The notes under the pieces were generated by a model, which did not search any database, had not been told where the DNA came from, and saw only the letters and a list, made by a program, of their open reading frames with translations. The position numbers were made by a program, and so were the translations under genes. This document shows, piece by piece, positions 47,455-58,805 of a stretch of DNA of 64,000 bases (positions are counted from its first letter, which is position 1; each line of letters starts with the position of its first letter). Source of the stretch: Dactylorhiza incarnata (taxonomy: Eukaryota; Streptophyta; Magnoliopsida; Asparagales; Orchidaceae); NCBI GenBank assembly GCA_033032865.1, contig JAWHQI010000004.1:21434001-21498000 (forward strand). Reading direction: 5' to 3'.

Positions 47455-48850
47455 TGTTGGATCTTACGGCGCCCTTGGGTGGTGAATAAGGGAATAAAAA
47501 TTCTTTTTACAATTTAATGGAAATTACTAAATTGTTTAAAGTAATATTAGAACACAAAATAACAATTTAGCTAAAGGAAGAAAAATATCATAATTTACAA
47601 GTTCAGGATTTAGAAACAAATGCTAAATTGTTATATGATGAAATAGATTAAGATAAATAATTTAGACAAAGTGATTTGAATTGAAAGCTTTGTAACCAAT
47701 ATTTTAGAGATTGCGCCAAATGAGAGAAATCAAGTAAACACAAATAGAGATATGATTATATTATATGAAAAGGTGTTTACAAAAATTGATTTCAATATCG
47801 CTAGAAATCGGAGGCGTACATATGTAAATAATTTTTCCTTTTCTATACTGACTCGTATCCCCACTATTCGGTTGGCTTTAGCCTATCCTTCCCCGGATAT
47901 GGCCTCAATCCGCTCTAGCCAACCCTTCCCCGGATATGGCCTCGAGCACCCCCTAGATCTAATCACCTAGAACTAGTCGCCAACACAAGGCGAATTTCCC
48001 CCTAAGTCCTACCCAGACCTAGTCGCCAACACAAGGCGAATTAACTAAACGGTTACAAAGAAAGTATGGAATGGAAATAATGAAAACAATAATAAAACTC
48101 CCTATATGAGATCTTCTGAAGTCGGAGATGAAGGATCGTTGTAGTATAAGCGAGGTCGAAGCGATCGTCCTTCGGATGTAGCGTGACGTAGTCCTCCTCC
48201 AGAATTCTCCTTAAGCTTTTTGTGGGAGATCCATCTTCGGCAGCATTACAGCACTGGAATTGTGGCACAAGCAACCTCTCTGGGATGGATTACCAAAATG
48301 ATCGAAGTTGGCTCATTTTATAGAACTTGGAGATGGCGCCTGCGGTAGCTCCTAGCGCCTGCGGTAGCGTTCGTGTGGAGCGGTTACGAAACCGTCGGCT
48401 GCGTGGCTCTGTGCATGAACTTAAGATAGCGCTGGCGGTAGCGATAGCGCTGGCGGTAGCGCTCGTATGGAGCGGTTACGAAACTGTTAGTTGCGTGGCG
48501 ATCTACACGAGCTCAAGCTAGCGCCTGACGTTAGCGTTAGCGCTGGCGGTAGCGCTAAGGAAACCGCTGAGACGAGGCAAACCGCTGAGATAGAAGCTGA
48601 GATGAAACCGCTGAGACGGAACCAACTGATCTAGTGCCTGGCGTTAACGATAGCGCTGGCGTTAGTGCTGGCGTTAGCGATAGCGCTGGCGTTAGTGCTG
48701 CTCCTTTCAAAAGATTGTTCCAAGCTGCTTTATACCAATGGAGTATTGTATATATAGTTCCTGCACACTATAAACACACTACAAGCAATATCAAATACAA
48801 TATGGGATTTGTTATTCTCAAACAAAGGGATGTGACACACATGTCCAACA
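47455..48850 (-). repeat. Element F 5' LTR (1396 bp)
   Basis: It is nearly identical to 39972-41344. It differs by a shorter G run (GGGTGGTGAATAAGG) at the left and by extra GCGTTAGCGATAGCGCTG box units at 48640-48700. Confidence 0.92.
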
Positions 48851-51800
48851 GAGATGTCATGATGGGTGATGATTCAGCTGTGCAGATTATTGGGCGTGGC
48901 AAGGTGATGTTGAAGTTGTCTAATGGGATCACAAGGTCTCTTCCCAATGTGATGCACATTCCAGGGATGAGCAGGAATCTAATCTCGGTGGGTTCCATGG
49001 AGGATGCAGGAGTGCACTTCAGTTATGACAAGCAATCTTGGAAGATGACAAGAGGGGGAATGGTGATTGCCAGTGGAGTGAGACATGGAACACTGTATAC
49101 TCTGCTTGCTGATATAGTGGTTCCAAGTGGGGCTCTTATTTCTGAGAGCCAGGAGGTTGACCCGGAGGAGGTGTCCAGGATGTGGCATCATCGGCTTGGG
49201 CATATCAGTAAGAAGGGGATGTTAGTCGTGGCATCTGGTCAGATGGTGGAAGGGGTGCCGGAGTGCTCGACAAGCATTGGGTTCTGTGAGCATTTCCTGC
49301 TTGGCAAATAGACCAGAGTAAGCTTTCATGGGACGGGCACGAGGGCAACTGAAGTGCTGGAGTTGATACACAGTGATGTGTTTGGGCCAACTCCAGCTCT
49401 ATCTCTTGGCCGAGCAAGGTACTATGTGTCATTTACTGATGACCTCTCACGTTACTCTTGGATCTATTTTCTCAGATCCAAGTTAGAGGTTCTGGATAGG
49501 TTTAAGGAATTTAAGAACCTGGTGGAGAACCAGTGGAGAGAAAGGTGAAGGTCCTCCGTTCTGACAATGGAGGGGAGTACTGCTCTGATGCTTTTGAGCG
49601 GTACTGTACTGAGCAGGGGATTGCACGACAGAAGACAACACCATACACTCTAGAGCAGAATGGAGTGTCGGAGAGGCTGAACAGAACCTTGATGGAGAAG
49701 GCCAGGTGCATGCTCAGTTGGGCAGGCTTGGGGAATGAGTTCTGGGCTGAAGCAGTGGCGACTGCAAATTAACCTGAAGAACAGGTCCCCTACATCTGCT
49801 GTGGAGGGAGGTACACCCTTTGAAGCCATCTTCAAGAGAAAGCCAAATTTGGCCTATGCTCGTGTGTTTGGGTGTGATGCATATGTTCACATTCTAAAGG
49901 AGAAGAGGGGGAAGCTTGATGTTAAATTTGAGATGTGCATCTTTGTGGGTTACAAAGAAGGCATAAAAGGGTACAAGCTTTGGAACTCTGTGACCAGGAC
50001 TGTAACATTCAGCAAGGATGTGGTGTTTCATGGAACCAGTCCACAGGCAGTCACACAAGCTGAAAAGGCTAAAGAAGCAGAGAAAGAGACAGTGGTGGTG
50101 GAAGGAAGTTTTGAGAAAGGAGCTACCATTTTTGGGGCAGAATCTGATTATGAATCAGATGATTTGGAGGTGGTGAGAAGTGTTGATGAGTCAGAAGATG
50201 AAGCTGAGGAAATTCCTCTGATGAGGAGATCAACAAGGGAAAGAAGGGAACCAGTGAGGTATCCCCAATGTTCAGTGGCAGCACAATGTTGCCTGAGTAT
50301 GCTTGGTGAAGATCCAACCTCTGCCATTGATGCTAGATCAAGGGCTGATTCAAATCAGTGGGAGCTAGCCATGGTGGATGATATGGAGTCTCTGAGGAAG
50401 AATCACACTTGGTGTCTATGTAAGTTTCCAAAGGGGAGGAAGGCCATTGGAAGCAAATGGGTTTTCTAGCAGAAGGTGAAGGGTGATGGCACTGTGGAGA
50501 AATACAAGGCAAGGTTGGTTGCAAAGGGATTCTCCCAGGTCGAAGGTGTTGATTATGATGAGATCTTCTCACCGGTAGACAAGATGACGTCGATCAGACT
50601 GGTACTCTCTATTGTGGCAGCGCATGACTTAGAGATCGAGCAGATGGATGTGAAGATGGCGTTTCTTCACGGTGATCTGGAGGGGGAGATATATATGAAG
50701 CAGCCGGAAGGATTCAAAGCCAAGGGCAAGGAGGATTAGGTTTGCAGGCTGAAGAAGTCCCTGTATGGACTAAAACAATCTTCGAGGATGTGGTACCAGA
50801 AATTCGACACCTACGTGCTGGAGTTAGGTTTTGAAAGATCGAATTCGGACCATTGTGTGTACATCCAGAGAAATGGAAAGCAATTCATCTTCCTGACACT
50901 TTATGTAGATGATTTGCTACTGGTGGGCAATAGAGTCAGGATGATCCAACAAGTGAAGAAGCTGCTCTCAGCCAAATTCGAGATGAAGGATTTGGGGCCA
51001 GCAAGTGTCATCTTGGGAATGCAGATTTTTAGGGATCGAAGCAAGAAGAAGCTTTGGTTGGGGCAGTAGAGGTACGTCGAGGAGATGTTAAAGAAGTTCA
51101 ATATGATGGACTGCAAGCCAGTGGGAGCACAAATGCCAGTTGGGTGCATGCTATCTGCAGAGTTGAGCCCGAAGACATATGATGAGGTCGAGGACATGGC
51201 GAAGGTCCCTTATGCTAGTGCTGTGGGAAGCTTGATGTACGCCATGGTCTGCACTCACCCTGACATTTCTCAAGCAATGGGAGTGTTGAGCCAGTATGTG
51301 GCTACACCAGGAAAGGAACACTGGAACGCTGTGAAGCTTGTGTTCAGGTATCTCCGAGGAACTTCGAATTACTCCCTATGTTTTGAAGGGGCTGGTGAAG
51401 GAGGAGTCCTGTACGTGGTTGGGCACGTGGACTCGGATTGGGGTGGTGATCTGGATAGCAGGAGATCCACCAGTGGGTACGTGTTCACACTGTTTGGAGG
51501 TGCAATCAGTTGGATGAGTCGAAGGCAATGCGTGGTGGCAATCTCGTCGACAGAAGCGGAGTACATTTCTCTTACTCATGCAAGCAAGGAGGCCATATGG
51601 CTGAGGAGGCTATGTTTGGATCTCGGGTTTTAGCAGGGGCCAGTGAAGCTGTGGTGTGACAGCCAAAGGGCTATTCAGCTAGCCAAGAATCCAACCTTCC
51701 ACGCACGATCCAAACACATTGACATCTAGTATAATTTCATCCGGGAGAGGGTGGAGAAGAAGGTAGTTCGACTGTAGAAGGTGGACACGATGGAGAACAG

Positions 51801-51900
51801 CTCTGATTTTCTTACCAAGGCGGTTCCTGTTGCCAAATTTCAGTGGTGTGCAACGGTCGTAGGGTTGAAGAGGAAGATTGGAGGAGCAACTCTCGTCGGA
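48851..51900 (+). pseudogene. Element E pol: protease end, integrase, reverse transcriptase, RNase H
   Basis: After the duplicated GAGAT the protease and GAG-pre-integrase region resumes in frame. The integrase zinc site keeps HHRLGH, but the second cysteine is Phe (FCEHF). The catalytic Asp (HSDVFGP), Asp (RSDNGGEY) and Glu (VSERLNRT) are all present. Breaks include TAG near 49308, a frameshift near 49,535, another near 49,765, and TAG at 50467, 50737, 51067, 51631, 51727 and 51775. Reverse transcriptase has [19 protein letters not shown] and YVDD at 50902-50913. RNase H has DSDWGGD and SSTEAEY. Many stops look like Trp or Gln codons changed by one transition. Confidence 0.88.
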
Positions 51901-51925
51901 GGAAGATGTTCACCAAGTGGGAGAA

Positions 51926-52565
51926 TGTTGGAGTTAGGGAACACTTCTGGTCAGGGTTCGTCGAACTCCGCCTGCATTCGTCGAACGGGTCCTTAAGTAA
52001 TGTCGTCTCAGCGGATGTTGTTGAATCATCTCAGCGGGTATACATGCCGTCTCAGCGGATGTTGCTAAAATGTCTCAGCAGATATATATATGCCATCTCA
52101 GCGGATGTTGTTGAATCGTCTCAGCGGGTATACATACCGTCTCAGCGGATGTTGCTGAACTATCTCAGCGGATATACATGTCATCTCAATGGATGTTGTT
52201 GAACCGTCTCAGCAGATGTTGTTCTAAGCCCGGTTTGGCGCCCTATTTAAAGGGTGCGTAACACTAGATTAGGGTTAAGCGTAGAGAGTGCAAAAATTTT
52301 TTTTGAGTGGTTGTCCTTGGCGGCGGTTCCTCTGTTCTTGTCTGAAGAGGGTTGAGTGAGGTAGCATCGGGTTTTCTTGATCCTTGTAACCTTGTAAGCT
52401 GTAATCCGATTTGGTGATTAGAATATCGTGAAGAGGAAGGGGAGAGGGGACATAGCCCGGATTGGGGTGAACCTCTGTAGATATGTGTGTCTTCTGTGAT
52501 TGATCTGTGATTCTTGTGAATTTTTCTTTCTAATTTCTCATCTCGGCACACCCTATTTCTTTAGA
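51926..52565 (+). repeat. Element E 3' LTR (640 bp)
   Basis: It starts TGTTGGAGTTAGGGAACA after a short AAGTGGGAGAA polypurine tract and ends TTTCTTTAGA (TACA in the 5' copy). AAAAG follows at 52566-52570. It has the same box and GTCTCAGCGG repeats as the 5' LTR and a TATA box at 52244-52251. Confidence 0.9.
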
Positions 52566-53453
52566 AAAAGAAGAATATGGTGAAACACTTGGCATTAGGG
52601 CTAACACTGGTGTTGACTTTCATTCCCACCAAGATAAAAAAGACATGGAAGGAAGCTGTCGTGATTGTAGGAGCATTTTGGGAATGATTTGGCTTAACGC
52701 CAGGAGTTAGCCTCAACGCCAGCGTTAAGGTTGCCTAAAATGAATGTTTTTAAAGATGCAGAATCTCCTTCCTGATTTGAAGATCCGAGCTATCAAGTTA
52801 TTTCTATACAGAGTCAACGTCTGACATTAGCCTTAACGCCGACGCTAGCTTCCTATTCTATATATAAGTGGCATTCATTCTCTTCAACTATTGATCCCAA
52901 AGAGCCCTATTATAGCACTTCAGAAGATCTGTGAGGGCCGTATTTCCAGGCCACCATCTCCCACACAAATTCAAGAGAAGAATTCAAAGGAAGATCGGTT
53001 CAACGCTATCCCAATGCGAAGAACGCACGCTTCGAAATCAACGATATCCAGCGGGTCTTCGTCATCTCCAGAATTCTTCATATGGTGTATTTTAATTTGT
53101 CTTTTATATTTTGTTGTATCTTTACCCTTTGCGATTTTTATTGAATTTGTCGTGGTTGTTGGAGACTAGGTCCATGCGCTGCTTAGGGGGAATTCGCCAC
53201 GGTTGTTGGCGACTAGGTCTAGGAGTTAAATCTATGGGGTGCTCGAGGCATTTTTTGGGATAGAAGGGCCAGTGCAGCTTGAGGCCAGATCTGGGGATAG
53301 ATCGGCTAAGTTCAACTGGTTCTTAGTGAGAAGAGTAGGTATAGAAAACCGAAGAGTCTTTTATATTCGCCTTTGATTTCTAGCGTCATAGAAATCCAAT
53401 TTTGTAATCAATTTTATAAATGATAATCATGTCTTTTCTTATTTAATAAAAAT
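52566..53453 (+). repeat. H 5' LTR, piece 2
   Basis: After AAAAG the H LTR continues. TTAACGCCAGCGTTA-type boxes lie at 52690-52850, a TATA box (TATATATAAG) at 52859-52868, and the GGCGACTAGGTC and TTTCTAGCGTCATAGAA blocks shared with A and B at 53200-53400. It ends at the I insertion. Confidence 0.85.
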
Positions 53454-54885
53454 TGTTGGGTATTATGCCTTCAATTTCTCAGGATTTGAAGAAGGAACAC
53501 AAATATAGATAAGCTAAGTTATTTTTGATGTTATGTTTAAGTTCATATTATGACAGATGAATTAAAGCTACATCACTAGTATCAAGACGAATAGACGATA
53601 AAAGTAATGAAAATTAACTAAGTAAAATATCGTCCCAAGACTCAGCAAATGAATCATTGACAAATGAAACATATCGTCGAGACATGTCCAATGTTCTTGT
53701 CTTGAAGAAAGCTTATCGTTGATAAATAAAAGTTCAGATATCTCGAAGATATCGTCTTGAAGAAGATTTATAGTCTTGAAGCTTGAAGAAAGCTTATCAT
53801 TGATAAAGCTAAGTTCAGATATCTCGACGATATCATCTTGAAGAATATGTATAGTCCTGGAAGTTGAAGAAAGCTTATCATGGATAAAGCTAAGATGTCT
53901 CGACGATGTCATCTTGAAGAAGAGGTATAGCCTTGAAGATTAAAGACATAACTCATTAAGTCATGAAGAAAGGTCCATGTAGATAGACATCAGTTTGAAG
54001 ACCTTATATCATCTAGAAGATCAAGACGATATCGTCTTGAAGAAAGACTGTCAGCCTGATGAATAAGTCTAAGTCTTATAAAAAGAAACATCTCGATGAT
54101 ATCGTTTAGAAGAAGCAATATCGTTGAGATATCAAGTAGAGTCTTGAAGAAGGAAGTATGTCGACGATATTGTCGTAAGGAATATCTGTCGTATACATTG
54201 ATCAAGACGATATCGGCTTGAAGGAATATTATCGCCTTGACTTTTACAGAGCCACATTTAATGTGCAGACGTTCTTGGAAATTGGTATTCAAGGAATGTG
54301 CATGCCGCCTATCTTGCACACCAATCAAGGAGTAATAAATGATATATTCTCTACAGAATATAGTCGTTGCATAGTATTTAATGAAGAATATTATTACTTA
54401 TATTATGCAAGTTCCAAGAACGGCAAGTCATTTATGATGGAATATTATGTCAATTCTATCAAATGTTACAAATGGGCAAATTGATTATGAAATAATCAAT
54501 AAGGGCTTTTATGCAAAATGACAGAGCAGTATAAAAGAGACATTTTTTCCTTCAGAACATACGCTTGCTCAAGTATTCTCTCTCAAGTTTATTCTCATAT
54601 ATACTTCCAAAAGAGAAAGAAATGAATCAACAAAAAGAAGACTTCACTGCTGTGCTGTGAATGACTAGAGAAGATTCTAAAGAAAGGTTCAGCGATTCAC
54701 AAGATCTCTGGGCTTACTGTTGCTAGAAGAAGAAGAATGCCTGCTATTTGAAAGCTTTCATCTTGAAGTCTTTTCTTCTACAACAACAAACTTTTCTGAA
54801 ATTTTCTGTAGGGTTCTGTGTGTGCCTTAGCTTGTAGGATCTTGTGATAGATCTAAGTTGGTAGGGTTCAGAATAAGCCTGAGAT
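53454..54885 (+). repeat. Element I 5' LTR, truncated (1432 bp)
   Basis: It aligns with the first 1430 bases of the 3' LTR and stops at AGCCTGAGAT. It holds about three 81-bp units with AAGCTTATC and CTCGACGATATCGTCTTGAAG (53700-53900), and a perfect 20-bp palindrome at 54021-54040. Confidence 0.88.
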
Positions 54886-56640
54886 AGTAAGTAGATGGGA
54901 GAAGAAGTTCACCAAGAAGGAAGCAGGTCAGTCTTCACTTCAAGGGGCTCAAGGTTCAAAAACCCCTATCCTAGTTCCTATAGCTTCTCAGGAACCCCTG
55001 AATCCTATTAAGGGCGAGCCTTTGAGAGAAGAAATCACTATGATTGACAGTGCTCCAGCACCTTAAGAGGAGGTGAATCAAGAACATGAGCAGCTACCTA
55101 ATCCAGAAGCTGTTTTGAATGTGGAATTGGAAGAATCTGAGAAAGAACCAAGTGGTGACCATGAATTTGTTGAAGAACAAGATGAGTCTGACAGATCCTT
55201 GAATGAATTTATTAATGATGAAATGCATATAAATTCAGAAGAAGGAGATTATGACCACCCCTCTGAAATCCCTGCACCAATGGAGGAGGAGCCTATTGGT
55301 CAATCCACAATACTTCCCTCACCTCAAAGGAAAGAAGATGAGCAACATCCTTCAACCAGCACAGTTCCCACAGTCCCATCAACTGACTTTATGTCCCAAA
55401 TGGAAGCTCTATTAAATAGACAAAGTGAACATTTTGAAGCATATGCCAATCATGTTGTTATAAGTTCTAGGAATGAGCTGTCTGCCAGAATAGATGTATT
55501 GCAAGAAGACATCCAACATCTCCATCATCAAACCACAAATGTGTATCACAATGCTGCCAATGTTGTGGCTAATACAAGAATTGAAATAGCCAATATCAAT
55601 CAAGCCACTTATCTCATTGGACATCAACTGAACATTGTGCTTGATAGATTGTCTACTCTAAGAGACAATCAACAGTCCATCATACAAAACTAAGATGTGG
55701 CCTTTAATGATTTTGAAAATGCCATCAACACTGTACTTCAGAGAATATCATCTTCTGCTCAGGTCTCTCAAGAGCTAGTGGACAATGTTGGTGAAACTTT
55801 ACTGCATCAATTTCACGTCACCCAAGATCAACTTTCCAATTCCTTCAATCAATCTGTTAGAGCATCTCAAGACACTCTTATGATGTGATTGGAAATCTGA
55901 ATATTCTTCTAGCTGGACAACTGCATGCCTTCCTACCAGCTCCTCTAAAGAAATATTTTCAGAAGTCAGAAAGGGGGAGATAATGTCAAGTCATCATGCC
56001 AGGAGGATAGCCAAAGAAGTAAGATTCTCTATGGATCTTGAGCCTATTGAATATGGGATTGCCTATCAGCAAAAAATTCCAGAAGGCAGTCTCCCTGAAA
56101 AACCCTCCTATAGTGCAATGCCAGAAGTCTCTCCAGAACAATATCAAGTGCCTGATAGCTATCAAGGGTACTTTTTTTTATAAGCCTGTCAGTGGGAGTA
56201 GGCAATCTAGGAAAAGCAAAAGACATTCTGGTGATTTTGAAGAGCTATAAGCAAAAAAGAAGAGAATGGAAGAAATAAAGAAAAACCCAAATTTTGAAGA
56301 ATGGAGCCCTAGCTCAAGATATATCATCCTAAATACTTGGTCTCTATTCCAGCAGGGAAAACATGATATGGGTACATTCTATAGTTCAGAAGAATAGCAA
56401 AAATATGAGATGTGTGAAGCTGGCAGAAGGGACTATTGGAACAAAATCAAGATGGGAGATACTTCAGTGCCTGCCCATGCTCCTCTCAGATATCACCCTA
56501 AGCCTTATAACTATTTTGAAAGGCAAAAGCAAAAAATTGCTGAAGCTGGGCAATCCAAGAAAGCTGGACCATCTGGGTAGGGAAAAGATGTTCAGAAGGA
56601 TTATAGAAGAAGAATTCTAGAAATCACATGCACATTTCTA
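54886..56640 (+). pseudogene. Element I env-like 3' ORF (broken)
   Basis: One frame runs from the LTR break to 55888, with TAA near 55061-55063 and at 55691-55693. The N-terminal part is basic, then acidic. A segment at 55480-55700 with regular hydrophobic spacing (LQEDIQHLHHQ, TRIEIANINQA) is a likely coiled coil. Further readable pieces in shifted frames extend to about 56640. No clear signal peptide or membrane segment is visible. Its place directly before the polypurine tract and 3' LTR matches the env-like ORF of D, though I see no strong sequence identity with D. A GGGGGAG at about 55973-55979 lies within it. Confidence 0.55.
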
Positions 56641-56797
56641 TGTTCTACATTATTGCATCTAATATATTGTTAATGTATTGGACTATTGTTAATCAATATA
56701 TGCAGTGATTAAATGCTTGATTAATTGTTACTAATTATATTTCTTAGTCAGTCCTATCTATACTTGTAAGTTCTGGCTTCTTCAAATAGGGGGAGAT
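56641..56797 (+). promoter_or_regulatory. Element I 3' noncoding stretch and polypurine tract
   Basis: AT-rich DNA ends in AAATAGGGGGAG (56784-56795), two bases before the 3' LTR. Confidence 0.85.
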
Positions 56798-58627
56798 TGT
56801 TGGGTATTATGCCTTCAATGCCTATAGATTTGAAGAAGGAACACAAGTATAGATATGCTAAGTTGTTTTTGATGTTATGTTTAAGTTCATGTTATGACAG
56901 ATGCATCACAACTACATCACTAGTATCAAGATGATAAAAGTAATGAAAATTAACTGAGTAAAATATCATCTCAAGACTCAGCAGATGAATCGTTGAGAAA
57001 GGAAACATATCGTCAAGACAGTTCCGATGATATTGCCTTGAATAAAGCTTATCGTTGATAAAGCAAAGTTCAGATATCTCGACGATATCGCCTGGAAGAA
57101 GATGTATAGTCTTCAAGCTTGATGAAAGCTTATCGTTGATAAAGCTAAGTTCAGATATCTCGACGATATTGTCTTGAAGAGAATGTATAGTCCTAGAAGT
57201 TGAAGAAAGCTTATCGTGGATAAAGATAAGATGTCTCGACAATGTCTTCTTGAAGAAGAGGTATAGCCTTGAAGATTAATGACATAACTCATTAAGTCAT
57301 GAAGAAAGGTTCATGTAGATAAACATCAGTTTGAAGACCTTATATCGTCTAGAAGATCAAGACGATATCGTCTTGAAGAAAGACAGTCAGCTTGATGAAT
57401 AAGTTTAAGTCTTATAAAAAGAAACATCTCAACGACATCGTCTAGAAGAATAAATATCGTTGAGATATCAATTAGAGTCTTGAAGACAGAAGTATGTTAA
57501 CGATATCATCGTAAAGAATATCTGTCATTTACATTGATCAAGACGATATCAGCTTGAAGGAATATTATCTCCTTGACAGTTGCAGAGCCACATTTAACGC
57601 TCAGATGTTCTTGGAAATTGGTATTCAAGGAATGTGCACGCCGCCTATCTTGCACACCAATCAAGGAGTAATAAATGATATATTCTCTACAGAATATAGC
57701 TGTTGCACAATATTTAATGAAGAATATTATTACTTCTATATTCTGCAAGTTCCAATAACGATAAGTCATTTATGATGAAATATTATGCCAATTCTGTCAA
57801 ACGTTTCAAATGGGCAAATTGATTATGGAATAATCAATAAGGGCTTTTATGCAAAACAACAGAGTAGTAAAGAAGAGACATTTTTTTCCTTCAGAACATA
57901 CGCTTGCTCATGTATTCTCTCTCATGTTTATTCTCACATATACTTCTAGAAGAGAAAGAAAAGAATCAACAAGAAGAAGACTTCATTGTTATGCTGTAAA
58001 GGTCTAGAGAAGATTCTAAAGAAAGGTTCTGCGTTTCACAAGATCTCTGGGCTTACTATTGCAAGAAGAAGAAGACCCGTTATATCAAATATTTCATTTG
58101 AAGTCTTTTCTTCTACAACAACAAACTTTTCTGAAATTTTCTGTAGTTCTGTGTGAGCCTAAGCTTGTTGGATCTTGTGAAAGATTTGAGTTGGTAGGGT
58201 TCTAAATGAGCCTGAGATTGGTAGGGTTCTAAATGAGCCTTATATTGGTAGGGTTTTGAATGAGCCTGGGATTGGTAGGGTTCTTTGTAAGCCTGAGTTT
58301 GGTAGGATCTTGTTGAAGATCTGAGTTATTGTAAGACTTACAAAGTCTAAGTTTGGTAGGGTTCTGTTTGAACCTGAGTTGTAAGATCTATTTATTGAGA
58401 AAATATCTGAGTTGGAGAAGTTGTCTAGTCTAGCTCATTGCTAGATAGGTGGGATGGACAGTGGTCTACCTCTAGACACATTGTCTTGTAGGGAACCAAT
58501 ATAAATCTTTTGTGTTTTCTGTGATTGCTCTTGTGTTATGATAGTTAAATTGTAAAGTAGTAAATAATACTGAAAGCACCTAATCACCCCCCTCTAGGTG
58601 TAGTTTACAGACAACCCATATCTTTCA
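56798..58627 (+). repeat. Element I 3' LTR (1830 bp)
   Basis: It runs from TGTTGGGTATTATGCC to CATATCTTTCA. The box array and the 20-bp palindrome (57357-57376) match the 5' copy. A run of GGTAGGGTTCTAAATGAGCCTGAGATT-type units (58180-58390, about six copies of 30 bases) lies in the part lost from the 5' LTR. A short poly-C (CACCCCCCTC) lies near the end. Confidence 0.88.
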
Positions 58628-58756
58628 AAATTGATTTCTTGCTATTTACTTTTGATTTAACTTACTTCATATAAAATATCAAAAGATTGTCTTAAAATCC
58701 TACAGTTTTCAAAAACCCTTATTCACCCCCTTCCAAGGGCGCCTAAAGATCCAACA
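58628..58756 (+). repeat. H 5' LTR, piece 3
   Basis: It resumes with AAATTGATTTC and ends CCTTATTCACCCCC...AAGATCCAACA at 58756, the LTR end shared with A and B. Confidence 0.85.
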
Positions 58757-58758
58757 AG

Positions 58759-58770
58759 TGGTATCAGAAT
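58759..58770 (+). other. Primer binding site of element H
   Basis: TGGTATCAGAAT lies two bases after the LTR; ten of the twelve bases match the sites of B and D. Confidence 0.85.
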
Positions 58771-58805
58771 GAGGTTATTCCAAAACAGTTTCACCACCAA
58801 GAATA

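Larger units (their letters stand above)
39972..48850 (-). mobile_element. Element F: pol-less Sirevirus relative, nested in E
   Basis: This is an 8879-bp element with two LTRs of 1373 and 1396 bases that look about 97% alike by eye, a primer site, a gag ORF, 4.4 kb of noncoding DNA and polypurine motifs, all on the minus strand. A perfect 5-bp duplication flanks it. No protease, integrase, reverse transcriptase or RNase H is visible. High LTR similarity and the clean duplication make it one of the youngest insertions here. It shares 3' noncoding sequence with A. Confidence 0.92.
38255..52565 (+). mobile_element. Element E: complete copia element, probably Tork lineage
   Basis: Two LTRs (38255-38924 and 51926-52565), a primer site, gag, protease, integrase, reverse transcriptase and RNase H are present. 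AAAAG flanks both sides (38250-38254, 52566-52570). F interrupts the protease region. Removing F leaves about 5.4 kb, normal for a Tork/Tnt1-type element. Lineage is judged from the EKFDG...LWKMKM gag start and the short LTR; there are no Sirevirus polypurine clusters. Confidence 0.88.
53454..58627 (+). mobile_element. Element I: Sirevirus reduced to LTRs and env-like ORF
   Basis: A truncated 5' LTR joins directly to a 3' env-like ORF, then a polypurine tract and a complete 3' LTR. The end of the 5' LTR, primer site, gag and pol are deleted. Flanks read AAAATT on the left and AAATT on the right, consistent with a 5-bp duplication, though the shared T and A make its exact frame ambiguous. It is inserted in the H LTR. 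Confidence 0.85.
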
